Made by a program: the position numbers and the translations under genes. From the NCBI GenBank assembly GCA_046598415.1, contig JBKJIG010000044.1, positions 1 to 64,000 of the forward strand: 64,000 nucleotides of DNA, given 5' to 3'. Numbering within the stretch: position 1 is the first letter of the stretch; each line of letters opens with the position of its first letter. The notes beneath the pieces are model-generated. The model did not search any database, had not been told where the DNA came from, and was given only the letters and a program-made list of their open reading frames with translations. Shown in pieces: positions 50,436 through 59,095 of the stretch. This DNA is from VFJZ01 sp046598415. Lineage in GTDB: Bacteria > Actinomycetota > Thermoleophilia > Gaiellales > F1-60-MAGs149.

Positions 50436-50951
50436 CTAGCGCGCGGAGACGCGCTCGCTCGACGGCGTGGGCTCGACCCAGCCGGACGCGGGCTCGGGCT
50501 CGGCGGGCCGCTCGCGCGGCGGCACGAGCGCGGGCGGCCGGATCGTGCGCCAGCCGTCGTTGGGCGGACGCGACGGATCACGCAGGGCGGCGAGGGCGGC
50601 ACCTCGTGACGGGAACAGCGTGAAGAGCAGGTCGGCCTCGACGGCGCTCAGCATGTGTTGGACAGGCGCGCTCGCGCCGGCGATCACGACGGACGCGTTG
50701 GTGATCGGCTTGAGGCCCGCGAGGCCCCGCACGATCCCGCGGTACGAGTGGCAATCGAAGAAGGTCGTCGCGGTGAGGTCGAGGACCAGGTGGTGGTGCC
50801 CGCAGCGCACCGCGTATTCGACCGCCTCCGCCAGATTGTTGTCGGCGTAGCGATCGAGGTCGCCGCGGAGAACGATCATGGCGACGCGCCCGAACACCTC
50901 GATGGTGATGGGCCTTTCGGGCGGCATTTCGAATGGCGACGGCGCAGGCAA
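50436..50951 (-). CDS. STAS-domain protein (anti-sigma factor antagonist-like)
   Basis: 171 residues. A STAS fold covers about residues 15-115: ITIEVFGRVAMIVLRGDLDR, HLVLDLTATTFFDCHSYRG. The usual phospho-serine pair in the DSSG motif is replaced by DCHSY, so a Ser lies one residue further on and phosphorylation control may differ or be lost. A proline-rich tail follows. The TTG at 50951 has a GGAG site 7 bases upstream; ATG at 50927 is an alternative. A SigB/SigF-like promoter precedes it. Probably part of general stress or sigma regulation. Confidence 0.75.
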   Translation of the reverse strand: MPAPSPFEMPPERPITIEVFGRVAMIVLRGDLDRYADNNLAEAVEYAVRCGHHHLVLDLTATTFFDCHSYRGIVRGLAGLKPITNASVVIAGASAPVQHMLSAVEADLLFTLFPSRGAALAALRDPSRPPNDGWRTIRPPALVPPRERPAEPEPASGWVEPTPSSERVSAR

Positions 50952-51067
50952 GGGGAAGCTCCGACGAATTCAGCAGGTTGACGCGTGCCGTCTCCCATCG
51001 CATGAAAATGGCCGGCCGTACAGGTGCGGCGGCCCGTGCCCACACAGCACTCGTCACTGTCTAGAAC

Positions 51068-51093
51068 GTACCCAAGTTCGTCCCAGCGAAACC
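51068..51093 (-). promoter_or_regulatory. SigB/SigF-type promoter for the STAS gene
   Basis: On the minus strand, GGTTTC (51093-51088), containing the -35 GTTT, and GGGTAC (51073-51068) are separated so that GTTT and GGGTAC stand 15 bases apart. This matches the actinobacterial SigB/SigF consensus (GTTT, 14-17 bases, GGGTAT/C). Transcription would start about 110 bases before the STAS start. Confidence 0.65.
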
Positions 51094-51223
51094 GGAATTC
51101 ATCGATTCCTTACACATAAAATGCTGAATATTCTGATTTCTCTCAGCTCTTCCACACGGAGCTCACGACGCACTCCAACACAACCCTCTCCTGCGGCCGG
51201 AGGTCGGTGCCGATAGCTGTCGG

Positions 51224-52609
51224 ATGAAGCCGCGGACTGTTGTCCTCCTCGCAGCGCTGTCGGCGTTCGGGCCGCTGCTCGCGACGCTCGCGGCCGGCGC
51301 CCGGCCGTTCACGCTCTCCGGCACGGCGCACTGCATCGGCGTCGGCGTCGGCGCGGGCTTCGCGACGCTCGCGGCCGCCGCGGTGACGGCCGTCGGTGTG
51401 CGTCGCGGCGATGCCCGGACGGTGCTCGTCGGCGTGGCGTTCGCGGCGATGGGCGCGATCCTCGCGGTCCACGGCTTCGTCACACCAGGCGTCCTCGTCG
51501 AGAACACGAACCTCAGCCCGATCACCGGCGGCGCGACGGTGCCGGTCGGTGCGGCGGTGCTCGCGCTCGGCACCATCCCCGGCTTCGCGGTGCCGGCGCG
51601 CATCCCGCTGCTGCTGCGCGCGAGCGTGCTGATCAGCGCCGTGGTGCTCGCGGCGAGCGTCGTCGGCCTGGTCGATCCGTCGCTCGTACCGGCGGTGCCG
51701 GCCGCCCGCAGCCCTGGGGCCATCGCGCTGCTGATCATCGGTGGCGCCTGCCTGATCCTCGTCACCGTGCGCGCCGCGCGCACCTGGTTGCTCACGCGTC
51801 GAAGCGCCGATCTGGCGGTCGTGGCCGGCGTGGCGTGGCTCGGCTCCGCCCTCGTCGGCGCCACGCTGTTCCGCTACGACCAGTTCGGCTGGTGGCTGGG
51901 CCACGGGTTCGAGATCGCCGCGATCGCGCTCGTGGGCACCACGGTCGCCTTCGACCTGCGCCGCACGGCAGCGTCCCGGCCGCTGACCGGCGACCTGCCC
52001 GCGACCGCGCTGGTGCGCGACGCCGAGGCGTTCCTTGGAGCGCGGGTCAGTTCACTGCTGCTCGATCTCCAGCGTGCCGACCGGTCGACGGGTGAGCACA
52101 CGCGCCGGGTGGCGCTGAACGCGGTGCTGGTCGGAGAAGCCCTCGGCCTGAGCCGCGGGCGTCTGCGCGGTCTCGCGCTCGGCGGGATGCTCCACGACAT
52201 CGGCAAGCTCGGCGTCCCGGTCGCGATCCTGCAGAAGCCGGGCGCGCTCGACCCGGCCGAGCGCGCCGCGATCGAGCGGCACCCGGCGCTCGGCTCCGCG
52301 ATGCTCGATCAGCTCGGCGGCTTTGGGCGGGAGGTGCGATCGCTGGTCCTCGACCACCACGAGCGGCCCGATGGACGCGGCTACCCGCGCGGCCTGGCAG
52401 GAGATGAGCTCCCCCTCGACGCACGCATCCTCGCGGTCTGCGACGTGTTCGACGCGCTGGTGTCGGCGCGCCCGTACCGCGAGGCGTGGCCCGCCGAACG
52501 CGCGCTGGCCACGCTCGCCGAAGGCGCCGGAACGCAGTTCGACGCGCGCTGCGTGCAGGCGCTGACCGACGTCGTGCGGACGGTCGCGCCGCTCAGCGAG
52601 GCCGCCTGA
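51224..52609 (+). CDS. HD-GYP-domain phosphodiesterase with membrane N-terminus
   Basis: 461 residues. Residues 1 to about 245 hold seven or more hydrophobic helices. The HD-GYP domain follows: STGEHTRRVALNAV, GGMLHDIGKLGVPVAIL (metal-binding HD) and LDHHERPDGRGYPRGL (the GYP signature), ending DVFDALVSARPYREA. The family hydrolyses cyclic di-GMP or related dinucleotides. The membrane part is a likely sensor. ATG at 51224, preceded by an unusually AT-rich stretch (51056-51150) that serves as promoter region for this gene and the STAS gene. Confidence 0.88.
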   Translation: MKPRTVVLLAALSAFGPLLATLAAGARPFTLSGTAHCIGVGVGAGFATLAAAAVTAVGVRRGDARTVLVGVAFAAMGAILAVHGFVTPGVLVENTNLSPITGGATVPVGAAVLALGTIPGFAVPARIPLLLRASVLISAVVLAASVVGLVDPSLVPAVPAARSPGAIALLIIGGACLILVTVRAARTWLLTRRSADLAVVAGVAWLGSALVGATLFRYDQFGWWLGHGFEIAAIALVGTTVAFDLRRTAASRPLTGDLPATALVRDAEAFLGARVSSLLLDLQRADRSTGEHTRRVALNAVLVGEALGLSRGRLRGLALGGMLHDIGKLGVPVAILQKPGALDPAERAAIERHPALGSAMLDQLGGFGREVRSLVLDHHERPDGRGYPRGLAGDELPLDARILAVCDVFDALVSARPYREAWPAERALATLAEGAGTQFDARCVQALTDVVRTVAPLSEAA

Positions 52610-52715
52610 GTCCCATCGCGAAGGGGAGCGACGCCACCGTCGTTTGGCTCATCCTGCTGGCCCATCGCACTGCTCCTTTGAGAGGGTGTGCTGGCGATAT
52701 CCGGGCCAGCCGCGT

Positions 52716-52958
52716 TCAGACCGCCTCGGAGACCACGGCGGACGTGCCCTCGGTCATCGTCGGCTCGGCCGTGTCCTGCACCCAGGCGACGACCTCCGCG
52801 TCGCCGCCGTAGAACAGCAGTGAGTGCTTCGCGCAGACCCAGGCGATCCGGGGATGATCGTCGGTGTCGTACGAGTGCAGGGCCATCGGCGTCGCGCGGC
52901 TGAGCCGCCGGCAGCCCGGGAACTGGCAGAAGTGGGGCGGGGTGAGCGAGAACCTCAT
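52716..52958 (-). CDS. Small Cys/His-rich hypothetical protein
   Basis: 80 residues from ATG 52958. CQFPGCRRL and WVCAKHSLLFYG supply three cysteines and a histidine spaced like a zinc site, followed by an acidic tail (VQDTAEPTMTEGTSAVVSEA). No family recognised; possibly a zinc-binding or RNA-contact protein. GC-skew and codon use suggest it is real. It is divergent from the methyltransferase at 53024. Confidence 0.55.
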   Translation of the reverse strand: MRFSLTPPHFCQFPGCRRLSRATPMALHSYDTDDHPRIAWVCAKHSLLFYGGDAEVVAWVQDTAEPTMTEGTSAVVSEAV

Positions 52959-53023
52959 GGCAACGTGGGCGTTCCCGCCGGGGATTCGCTTCAAACGCGA
53001 CCCGGTGCGCGAGAATCCGTTGC

Positions 53024-53635
53024 GTGGCGCGGATCGCCAACTTCGATACGAGGGAGCTGGAGGTCGCTGTCGGCACTCGCACCTTCCGGCTGCGTTGTCC
53101 GCGGTCGATCGAGGAGCTCCATGACGCCGAGCTCCCGGCGGTCCCATACTGGGCCGACCTGTGGCCGTCGGCGCTCGTGCTGGCCGAGGAGCTGGCGGCG
53201 CGCGACCTGACGGGCGTCCGGCTCGTCGAGCTCGGCTGCGGCCTCGGTCTCGGCGCGATCGTCGCGGCCCAGTCCGGTGCGGACGCGGTGGCGACCGACC
53301 ACGACCGCGACGCCGTGGCCTTCGCCCGCGACAACGGCCGGCGGGTGCTGGGACGACGCCTCGCGACGATGCGCGCCGACTTCGCCAACCTGCCGGACGC
53401 GCTGCTCGACCAGGCACCGTTCGACCTCGTGATCGCGGCCGACGTCCTCTACGCGGAGGGATCGGTCGCCTCGCTGGCGGACGCGCTCGACCGGCTCGTC
53501 CGGCCCGGCGGCGAGGCGCTCGTCGCGTACCCGTGGAGCGGCCAGGCCGATGGCGTCGTCGCCGCGCTCGGGTGGCCGGCGGTCGAGCGCGCGGAGCGCA
53601 ACGCGCGCCTGGTGCGGCTGACGCGCCCCACCTAA
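53024..53635 (+). CDS. Class I SAM-dependent methyltransferase (lysine methyltransferase type)
   Basis: 203 residues beginning with GTG. YWADLWPSALVLAEELA and the SAM-binding LVELGCGLGLGAIVAAQ are typical of the METTL21/EEF1A lysine methyltransferase family, followed by DLVIAADVLYAE, where the usual DxxY motif lies. It transfers a methyl group from SAM, probably to a protein lysine, but small molecules are possible. No partner gene nearby. Confidence 0.78.
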   Translation: MARIANFDTRELEVAVGTRTFRLRCPRSIEELHDAELPAVPYWADLWPSALVLAEELAARDLTGVRLVELGCGLGLGAIVAAQSGADAVATDHDRDAVAFARDNGRRVLGRRLATMRADFANLPDALLDQAPFDLVIAADVLYAEGSVASLADALDRLVRPGGEALVAYPWSGQADGVVAALGWPAVERAERNARLVRLTRPT

Positions 53636-53693
53636 CAGGCGGGCGTGGCGGATCGGCGCCCGGCACGGATCCATCTTCAGGGAGAGCTCGCGG

Positions 53694-54689
53694 TCAAAAG
53701 ACGCACGGCTGCGAGAACACGAGGCCGGGCGCGCAGGGCCGGAACGTGATGCTGTCGATGACCGGCTGGGCGACTGCCATCCAGGCCGTCAGGTCGGCCT
53801 GCGTGCCGGTGACGATGCCGGCCACCGCGACGCTGCGTCCGGGCGACGTCGTGGCGAGGGTGACCCGCATCCGCATGTCCGGGTAGAGGTCGGTGCTCCA
53901 CGAGCCGCTGCCGGCCGAGTTCTCGGGCGAGACCAGGGTGGGAACGCCGTGGCACGAGCTGGTGGGGGCGTCCGAGCGGGGGGCGACATCGACCCGATAC
54001 CCCAGCAGCTCGCCCACCCGTACGACCGCCGGTGCGCCCGTGATGAGGTCGGGAGCCACGTGGAACATCGTCGTCAGGTGTGCCGGATCGGTCGCCTCGC
54101 CCTCGACCGGGATGAGGTCGCAGGCCGTCGCCTGCGCGGCGTGGGCGTTGTTGAGGATCGCGAGCGTCGCGGCGGGCCTGTCGGGCCGCGACAGGACCGT
54201 TCCCCATGGGTAGGCGCTGTCCACCCGCCAGCCGTCACCGACCGTGATCGTCACCTGCGGGTTGGCCTTGTGGAAGGTGTAGCGGCCGGCCGGGAAGGGG
54301 TCGAAGCAGGCGCCGCGATCGGGGTCCGGGCACGTATGTTCCCGATAGGTCTTCCCGACCGTCGCCGTCGGATCGGGCCCTGGGGTGGTTGCCGGCGTCG
54401 TCCGGCCGGCCGGGACGGAGCGGCCATCGCGCAGGCCGGCGACCGCGACGGCGGCGACGAGGATCGCGGCTGCGGCGATCACGCCGAGGGCGATGGTGAG
54501 CCGCGCCGGGCGGCGGCTCATGGGTGCATGATCGTCGATCACGAGCTGTGGCTCTTGGAACGCGTACGGCCCGAGCGGCTCGGGCGCGACGGCGTCGTGG
54601 AATGCGGCCCAGATGCGGTCCTCGAGGCCGGTGTCGATGCACTCCGGAGCCGGTGCTGAGGCGCGCAGCGTGCGCTCGAGATCACGCAT
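53694..54689 (-). CDS. Membrane protein following an ECF sigma factor, probable anti-sigma factor
   Basis: 331 residues. The first 60 residues are cytoplasmic (TLRASAPAPECIDTGLEDR), then one membrane helix (LTIALGVIAAAAILVAAVAV), then an extracytoplasmic domain of about 240 residues with four cysteines (TCPDPDRGACFDPFPAG, SSCHG). The start lies inside the end of the ECF sigma gene (8-base overlap), as in coupled sigma/anti-sigma pairs. The outer domain is unlike known families. Sensing an envelope signal is an inference. Confidence 0.75.
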   Translation of the reverse strand: MRDLERTLRASAPAPECIDTGLEDRIWAAFHDAVAPEPLGPYAFQEPQLVIDDHAPMSRRPARLTIALGVIAAAAILVAAVAVAGLRDGRSVPAGRTTPATTPGPDPTATVGKTYREHTCPDPDRGACFDPFPAGRYTFHKANPQVTITVGDGWRVDSAYPWGTVLSRPDRPAATLAILNNAHAAQATACDLIPVEGEATDPAHLTTMFHVAPDLITGAPAVVRVGELLGYRVDVAPRSDAPTSSCHGVPTLVSPENSAGSGSWSTDLYPDMRMRVTLATTSPGRSVAVAGIVTGTQADLTAWMAVAQPVIDSITFRPCAPGLVFSQPCVF

Positions 54690-55200
54690 TGCGTGTCACC
54701 TCCAGATAGCCGCCGAGCTCGTCGAGCGCGCGGGACAGGCGTGACCAGACGGTGCCGATGGGAACCTCCAGGCGATCCGCGATCTCGGACGGCGACAGGT
54801 CGAGCCAGTAGCGCAGCACGACGACCGCGCGACGGTCCGGGTCGAGACGCGCGAGCGCCTCGCGGACGTCGGCGGGGTCGCCGTCATCGCCGTCAGCCAC
54901 GCCCAGCGGCTCGATCTCGCCGGGTGTGGCGAACTGCTCGTGCCGCAGCACGTCGACCGCGCGGTTGGTGACGATGCGCAGCAGCCACGGCCGGAACGGC
55001 CGCTCGCGATCGAAGCGGTCGGCCGAGCGGATCGCTCGCAGGAACGCGTCCTGCACGACGTCCTCCGCCCGCGCGTGGTCGCGGACGACCGCGAAGGCCG
55101 TCCGCCACGCGGCGTCCGCATGCCGCCTGAACAGCTCGCCCCACGCCGCCCGCGACCCGCCGCGGATCGCCATCAAGAGGGCCTCGTCGGTCGTGCGCAT
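54682..55200 (-). CDS. ECF-type RNA polymerase sigma factor
   Basis: 172 residues. Region 2: AAWGELFRRHADAAWRTAFA, AEDVVQDAFLRAIRS, RPWLLRIVTNRAVDVLR. Region 4: LDPDRRAVVVLRYWLDLSPS with RLEVPIGTVWSRLSRALDEL. It pairs with the downstream membrane protein, overlapping 8 bases. ATG at 55200. Second ECF/anti-sigma pair in the window. Confidence 0.9.
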   Translation of the reverse strand: MRTTDEALLMAIRGGSRAAWGELFRRHADAAWRTAFAVVRDHARAEDVVQDAFLRAIRSADRFDRERPFRPWLLRIVTNRAVDVLRHEQFATPGEIEPLGVADGDDGDPADVREALARLDPDRRAVVVLRYWLDLSPSEIADRLEVPIGTVWSRLSRALDELGGYLEVTRNA

Positions 55201-55319
55201 GTCTCTGATACGGACGACCAGCGCGGCTCCTTCCCGTTGCGCCGATCCTACGCCGTCAACCGTCTAGATGGGAGGGTCGGTCCAACGCTCGGCGCCAGCC
55301 GGCTGGCCGGAGCAGCGGA

Positions 55320-56150
55320 TCATGGTCGAGCGAGCCTCTGCGAGAAACGCTCCAGCTCGGCGTTGAACTTGGCGGGCTCCTCCCACATGGGCGTGTGCCC
55401 GCTGTCCTCGAAGATGACGAGCTCGGAGCCGGGGATGTGCGCGGCGAGCCAGTCGCCGTGCTCCCGCTTGTACATCTTCGGATCGACACCGAAGTGGACC
55501 TGCGTCGGGAAGTCGATCTTCGGGAACGCCGGCATCGAGTCATGGACCGTCTGCGCATACAGCGCGACCGCCGCGATGTGCGCCGGCGTGCGGAGGTAGT
55601 CGGCGGTCATCCAGTCGTGCTCCGCGGGCGTCGGCTGGTTCTTCACCATGAGGGCCATGTTGTTGCGCACGAACGGCTCGCGGTCGGTCTGCAGCGCGTG
55701 GATCCACTCCGGCAGGTCGTCGTGGGTCATGATCCCGTGCTCGTACTCCGGGGTGATCAGGTCGCTGGCGCTCTGTCCGACGAACACCATGCCCGACGCC
55801 TGGCCGGCGCCGAACTGCAGCACGTAGTTCCAGAGGACGATCGAGCCCATCGACCAGCCGGCGATTAGCGGATGCTCGACCCTGAGCCCCTCGACGACGT
55901 CGTGGACGTCCCGGGCGTACTGATCCATGGTGTGGCCCGACTCGGTCTTCTCCGAGCTGCCGTGGCCGCGGAAGTCGAACGCCACGACGCGGTGGTTCTC
56001 GGCCAGCGGACCGATGTTGCGCTGGAACCACCGGAGGCTGCCGGACCAGCCGTGCAGCAGCACGATCGCGGGGCCGGATCCAACATCGACGTACGCGAAC
56101 TCCGTACCGTCGGGGCCGCGGAGGCGCTGCTCCGTCAGTTCACCACTCAT
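55320..56150 (-). CDS. Alpha/beta-hydrolase
   Basis: 276 residues. AIVLLHGWSGSLRWFQRN carries the oxyanion hole, AGWSMGSIVLWNYVL the nucleophile Ser in the Gly-Trp-Ser-Met-Gly elbow, and IFEDSGHTPMWEEP the catalytic His near the C-terminus. The WSMGS elbow resembles haloperoxidase/esterase-type hydrolases. No signal peptide. ATG at 56150; the glutaredoxin-like gene lies just upstream on the same strand. Confidence 0.86.
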   Translation of the reverse strand: MSGELTEQRLRGPDGTEFAYVDVGSGPAIVLLHGWSGSLRWFQRNIGPLAENHRVVAFDFRGHGSSEKTESGHTMDQYARDVHDVVEGLRVEHPLIAGWSMGSIVLWNYVLQFGAGQASGMVFVGQSASDLITPEYEHGIMTHDDLPEWIHALQTDREPFVRNNMALMVKNQPTPAEHDWMTADYLRTPAHIAAVALYAQTVHDSMPAFPKIDFPTQVHFGVDPKMYKREHGDWLAAHIPGSELVIFEDSGHTPMWEEPAKFNAELERFSQRLARP

Positions 56151-56171
56151 CGTTCCGACCTCCGTCGCTCG

Positions 56172-56516
56172 TCAGGACAGCGGGCCGCCCGGTCCGTGCA
56201 GCTCGACCCACTGCGGCCAATCGGCGCGCCGCATGGCGCGGTGCCTCTCGACATCGGCCCGCTCAGCGTGGTGCGCGTCGAGCCAGGCGATGATCTCGTC
56301 GGCGTCCGAGATGGGGCCGGCCGGCGTCAGCAGCGTGGGGATGCCCACCGCGCCGCCGGTGGCGGCGCCCATTGCATCGCGCTCGGCCCGGTCGGCTGCT
56401 ACCTGGCGCAGCACCACGTCGACGCCCAGTTCGGTCAGGCGCGTGCGGACACGGTGGGAGTGCGGGCACCACTCGGCCTGGTACAGCTCGAGCGTGGGTA
56501 GATCGGCAGTGGGCAT
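56172..56516 (-). CDS. Glutaredoxin/glutathione S-transferase N-terminal-like protein
   Basis: 114 residues. LELYQAEWCPHSHRVRTRL shows a thioredoxin-fold redox site CPHS in which the second cysteine is Ser, a monothiol arrangement. GGAVGIPTLLTPAG supplies the cis-proline loop and SDADEIIAWLDAHH closes the fold. It is related to GST N-terminal domains and to actinobacterial glutaredoxin-like proteins. A thiol cofactor such as mycothiol is likely in this lineage. ATG at 56516; likely in one unit with the hydrolase downstream. Confidence 0.82.
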   Translation of the reverse strand: MPTADLPTLELYQAEWCPHSHRVRTRLTELGVDVVLRQVAADRAERDAMGAATGGAVGIPTLLTPAGPISDADEIIAWLDAHHAERADVERHRAMRRADWPQWVELHGPGGPLS

Positions 56517-56567
56517 GCCGGGATGCTACGCGCACCGCGGCACTCACGACCTGGAGCTGCGTGCTGG

Positions 56568-57203
56568 CTACCAGTCGCGGTCGTTCGCGTAGCCGTCGGC
56601 GAGCTCGACCTCGAGCTCCTCGACCGGCTGCGGCGCTGCGGCGTGGTCCTTCCAGATGCGCGCCGGCGACGCGACGCCATCCAGGTCGCCCCATGTCTCG
56701 GGCTGCCATAGGGACGACCGGAGCATCGCGGCCGCGCAGTGCAGGAACGCCTCTTCGACCTCGACCACGACGGCGAGCTTCGGCGGCTTCGAGCCGGTGC
56801 CGACGTGGCGCTCGAGCACGGTCGGGTCGCGCGTCAGGTGCGCGCGGCCGTTGACCCGCAGCGTCTCGCCGAAGCCGGGGAGCAGGAACAGCATCCCGGC
56901 CTGCCGGGTCTCGATGATGTTGCGCAGCGAGTCGGCGAGGCGGTTGCCCTTGGCGTCGCCGAAGATGAGCGTGCCGCCGTCCTCGGACACCTCGGCGAAC
57001 CCGGCGTTGCCGCCGCGCGGGGACACGTCGAGCCGGCCGTTCGTACCCACCGTGCCGAGCAGGGCGAAGGGCGAGAGCGCGATGAAATCGCGGCAGTGCT
57101 GGTCGAGGCGCCCGATGATCTTGGCGCGGACGAGTTCGCCGGGCTGGCCGAGCAGCTCGACGAGATCGGCGTGCGAGGAGACACGGTGCTGGTCGGCGAT
57201 CAC
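56568..57203 (-). CDS. FMN-dependent PPOX-class flavoprotein
   Basis: 211 residues of the pyridoxamine-5-phosphate oxidase-like split barrel, in the MSMEG_1061-type group: FIALSPFALLGTVGTNGRLD, VSPRGGNAGFAEV, LIFGDAKGNRLADSLRNIIE, GMLFLLPGFGETLRVNGRA. These proteins bind FMN and act on varied small molecules. The C-terminal part has a single Cys and His (EEAFLHCAAAMLRSSLW). The stop is at 56568; ATG at 57203. Substrate unknown. Confidence 0.84.
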   Translation of the reverse strand: MIADQHRVSSHADLVELLGQPGELVRAKIIGRLDQHCRDFIALSPFALLGTVGTNGRLDVSPRGGNAGFAEVSEDGGTLIFGDAKGNRLADSLRNIIETRQAGMLFLLPGFGETLRVNGRAHLTRDPTVLERHVGTGSKPPKLAVVVEVEEAFLHCAAAMLRSSLWQPETWGDLDGVASPARIWKDHAAAPQPVEELEVELADGYANDRDW

Positions 57204-57284
57204 GCTTCCGACTATACGCCCCGGGATGCCGGAGCGGGGTCACGGCTCCGGCCCGCACCGGCGGGTTCCCAGGCAGCGCGATCC

Positions 57285-57923
57285 TTAGAACTGACGGGTC
57301 CGGCTGGGGTCGGTGTGGGTCAGTTCGGCATCCCCGACAAGATCGGTGCTGTCGGACCTCAGCGCGTCGAGGTGCTCGCCGGCATCCTCGCGCAGGTCGG
57401 CAACGTGCTCGGCCGCGCTGGCTCCCACGGTGTCCGCCGCTTCCCTTGCCACGTGGGTCCCGCGCTCGACGGCCTCCTGGGCGATCTCCTTGCCGTGCTG
57501 CATCGCCTCCTGCCCGACTTCGGTGGCGAGATCCTTCACGTGGTCGGCCGCGGCGCCGAGCCGCTCGTCCTCGAAGCGGCTGGACGGGAGCGCCAGGCCG
57601 AGCAGGAATCCGGCTGCGATCGAGCCGAGCGCGAGTCCGAGCGGGTTCTGCTGTGCGACGCCGGCGGCATGGCGAGCCTGGCCCGACACCTGCTGGGCAT
57701 CGGGAGCGGCGTCCTTGACGGACGTGGCCGTGCCGGTGACGGCGTCCTTGATGGAGTCCATCGTGCCGGCGAGCGAGTCCTTCGCTCGGTCGACGGTGTC
57801 GGTGACCCGGTCCTTGGCTCGCGCCGGGACATCGGCCTTGTACCCGATGGCGTCGATCGTGTTGCCCATCTCGCTCCGGGTCTGCACTATCTGCTGTCGG
57901 ATCTGATCTGGCTCTGCGCCCAT
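57285..57923 (-). CDS. DUF3618-family membrane-associated protein
   Basis: 212 residues. EPDQIRQQIVQTRSEMGNTI is the DUF3618 signature, near the N-terminus. A long, helical, lysine/aspartate-rich segment resembling LEA/apolipoprotein repeats follows (RAKDRVTDTVDRAKDSLAG). One hydrophobic stretch (LALGSIAAGFLLGLAL) lies near residue 100, and a charged tail closes the protein. Probably an envelope-associated stress protein. It overlaps the preceding gene by 37 bases. Confidence 0.82.
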   Translation of the reverse strand: MGAEPDQIRQQIVQTRSEMGNTIDAIGYKADVPARAKDRVTDTVDRAKDSLAGTMDSIKDAVTGTATSVKDAAPDAQQVSGQARHAAGVAQQNPLGLALGSIAAGFLLGLALPSSRFEDERLGAAADHVKDLATEVGQEAMQHGKEIAQEAVERGTHVAREAADTVGASAAEHVADLREDAGEHLDALRSDSTDLVGDAELTHTDPSRTRQF

Positions 57924-58297
57924 TGGACGTCCTCCTTCAGTGTTGTGATGGTCTGCTCGGGCACGGGCGATCCCACTGCCCGCACCCGCTCCTTGCCCTT
58001 CATCGCCAGAGCAGCAGCGCCGGCGCCATACACCACGGTCACGATCAGGCCGGCCAGCCACGCGTCGACCCATGTCGCGAGCACGAGGATCAGCGTCGCG
58101 GTCAGTGCACCAAAGGCACCCATCGCGAGCAGCCCGCCGCCACTGATGAGGCCGACGCCGACGCCGGCGCGCTTGCCTTTCTGGCGCATCTCGGCCTTTG
58201 CCAGCTCCAGCTCCTGCCGGACGAGGGTCGAGATCTGCTCGGACAGCTGGCCGAACAGCTCCCCGATCGGGCGCTCGTGGAGGTCAGGGCCGTTCAC
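57887..58297 (-). CDS. Phage-holin-superfamily-like membrane protein (DUF1469 type)
   Basis: 136 residues. The N-terminal ERPIGELFGQLSEQISTLVR and QELELAKAEMRQKGKRAG are typical of chromosomal DUF1469/YqjE-like proteins, and two hydrophobic helices follow (GVGLISGGGLLAMGAFGALT, ATLILVLATWVDAWLAGLIV). Despite the holin-family name these are ordinary chromosomal genes that accompany DUF3618. GTG at 58297 overlaps the preceding gene by 4 bases. Confidence 0.82.
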   Translation of the reverse strand: MNGPDLHERPIGELFGQLSEQISTLVRQELELAKAEMRQKGKRAGVGVGLISGGGLLAMGAFGALTATLILVLATWVDAWLAGLIVTVVYGAGAAALAMKGKERVRAVGSPVPEQTITTLKEDVQWAQSQIRSDSR

Positions 58298-58809
58298 GGC
58301 GATCCCGCCGACGGGAACTGCGGCGATGCGGCGCCCGCCGGGCGAGCCGCCGGCGCGTCGTAGCGTCGCTCGCTCGAGGCCTTCAGGAACCGCGACGCCG
58401 CGACGCCGACGAGCACGCCGCCGACGACGACCGCCCACGGGTTGCGCCGCGCGATCCGCTCGGCGTCGGCGAGGATCCGATCGGCGTCGGCCTGCTCGAG
58501 GTACCCGCCGAGGCGATGCGCCTGGGTGGCTGCGCGATCCGCCACCTGAGCGGCGACGGCGTTGCCGTGCGCGCGCAGCTCGTCACCGGACGACCGCAAC
58601 GCGTCGGCGCCGGCCGACAGCTGGGATCCCGCATCGGTCGAGCGCTGATCGATCTGCTCGCGGACCTTCACGTCGGCCTTCGTGGCCGCGTCGCCGACGG
58701 CCGCCTGGGCACGTTCGGCGACCTCCTGCGCCTGCTCTTTCGCCTGATCGATCGCCGGTGTGCCGGTGCTCTCGTCCGCGGGCGCGATCGCGCCGGGATT
58801 CGTATACAT
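58294..58809 (-). CDS. Helical envelope-associated protein with C-terminal membrane segment
   Basis: 171 residues. Mostly alanine/glutamine-rich helix with apolipoprotein-like heptads (AKEQAQEVAERAQAAVGDAA), then one hydrophobic segment near residue 130 (NPWAVVVGGVLVGVAASRFL), the pattern of YqjD/ElaB-type ribosome-associated inner-membrane proteins. It forms an operon with the holin-like and DUF3618 genes, a common actinobacterial trio. ATG at 58809 follows GGAGG. Confidence 0.78.
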   Translation of the reverse strand: MYTNPGAIAPADESTGTPAIDQAKEQAQEVAERAQAAVGDAATKADVKVREQIDQRSTDAGSQLSAGADALRSSGDELRAHGNAVAAQVADRAATQAHRLGGYLEQADADRILADAERIARRNPWAVVVGGVLVGVAASRFLKASSERRYDAPAARPAGAASPQFPSAGSP

Positions 58810-59095
58810 GCCGCCTCCTGGGGTCGGTGCCGGCCTCGCGCGCAGCGTCGGACGAACCGCTCATACCGTGCGGTCGCTGGGGCAGGGCGACCACTGGCGG
58901 TTCGACGTCGACTGGCACGCGGACGGCTGTCGGATCCCGTCATCCCCGGCCAGCGCCGCGCTAACCCTCGGGCGGGAGATCGCGGCCGTAGGCGCGCGCC
59001 AGGCGATCGCGGGCGCTACGGGACCGGCGCCGGCGAGGGGCTCGACGCCGGTGTCAGTCCTGCGATCCAGGCTCCTCTCAGGTCGCGCGGCGTCG
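58810..59095. other. 286-base intergenic region
   Basis: It carries the promoter region of the envelope operon on its left side. No gene, repeat or clear hairpin was recognised. Confidence 0.35.

Noticed and set aside
50578..51057. Alternative minus-strand frame upstream of the STAS gene
   Set aside because: It overlaps the STAS coding region in another frame and lacks a domain; the leader better fits a SigB promoter and untranslated region.
50952..51060. Possible riboswitch in the STAS leader
   Set aside because: The leader can fold, but I recognise no conserved aptamer core.
57887..58297. Possible prophage because of a holin-family gene
   Set aside because: No other phage genes nearby; this holin-superfamily type is a chromosomal companion of DUF3618.
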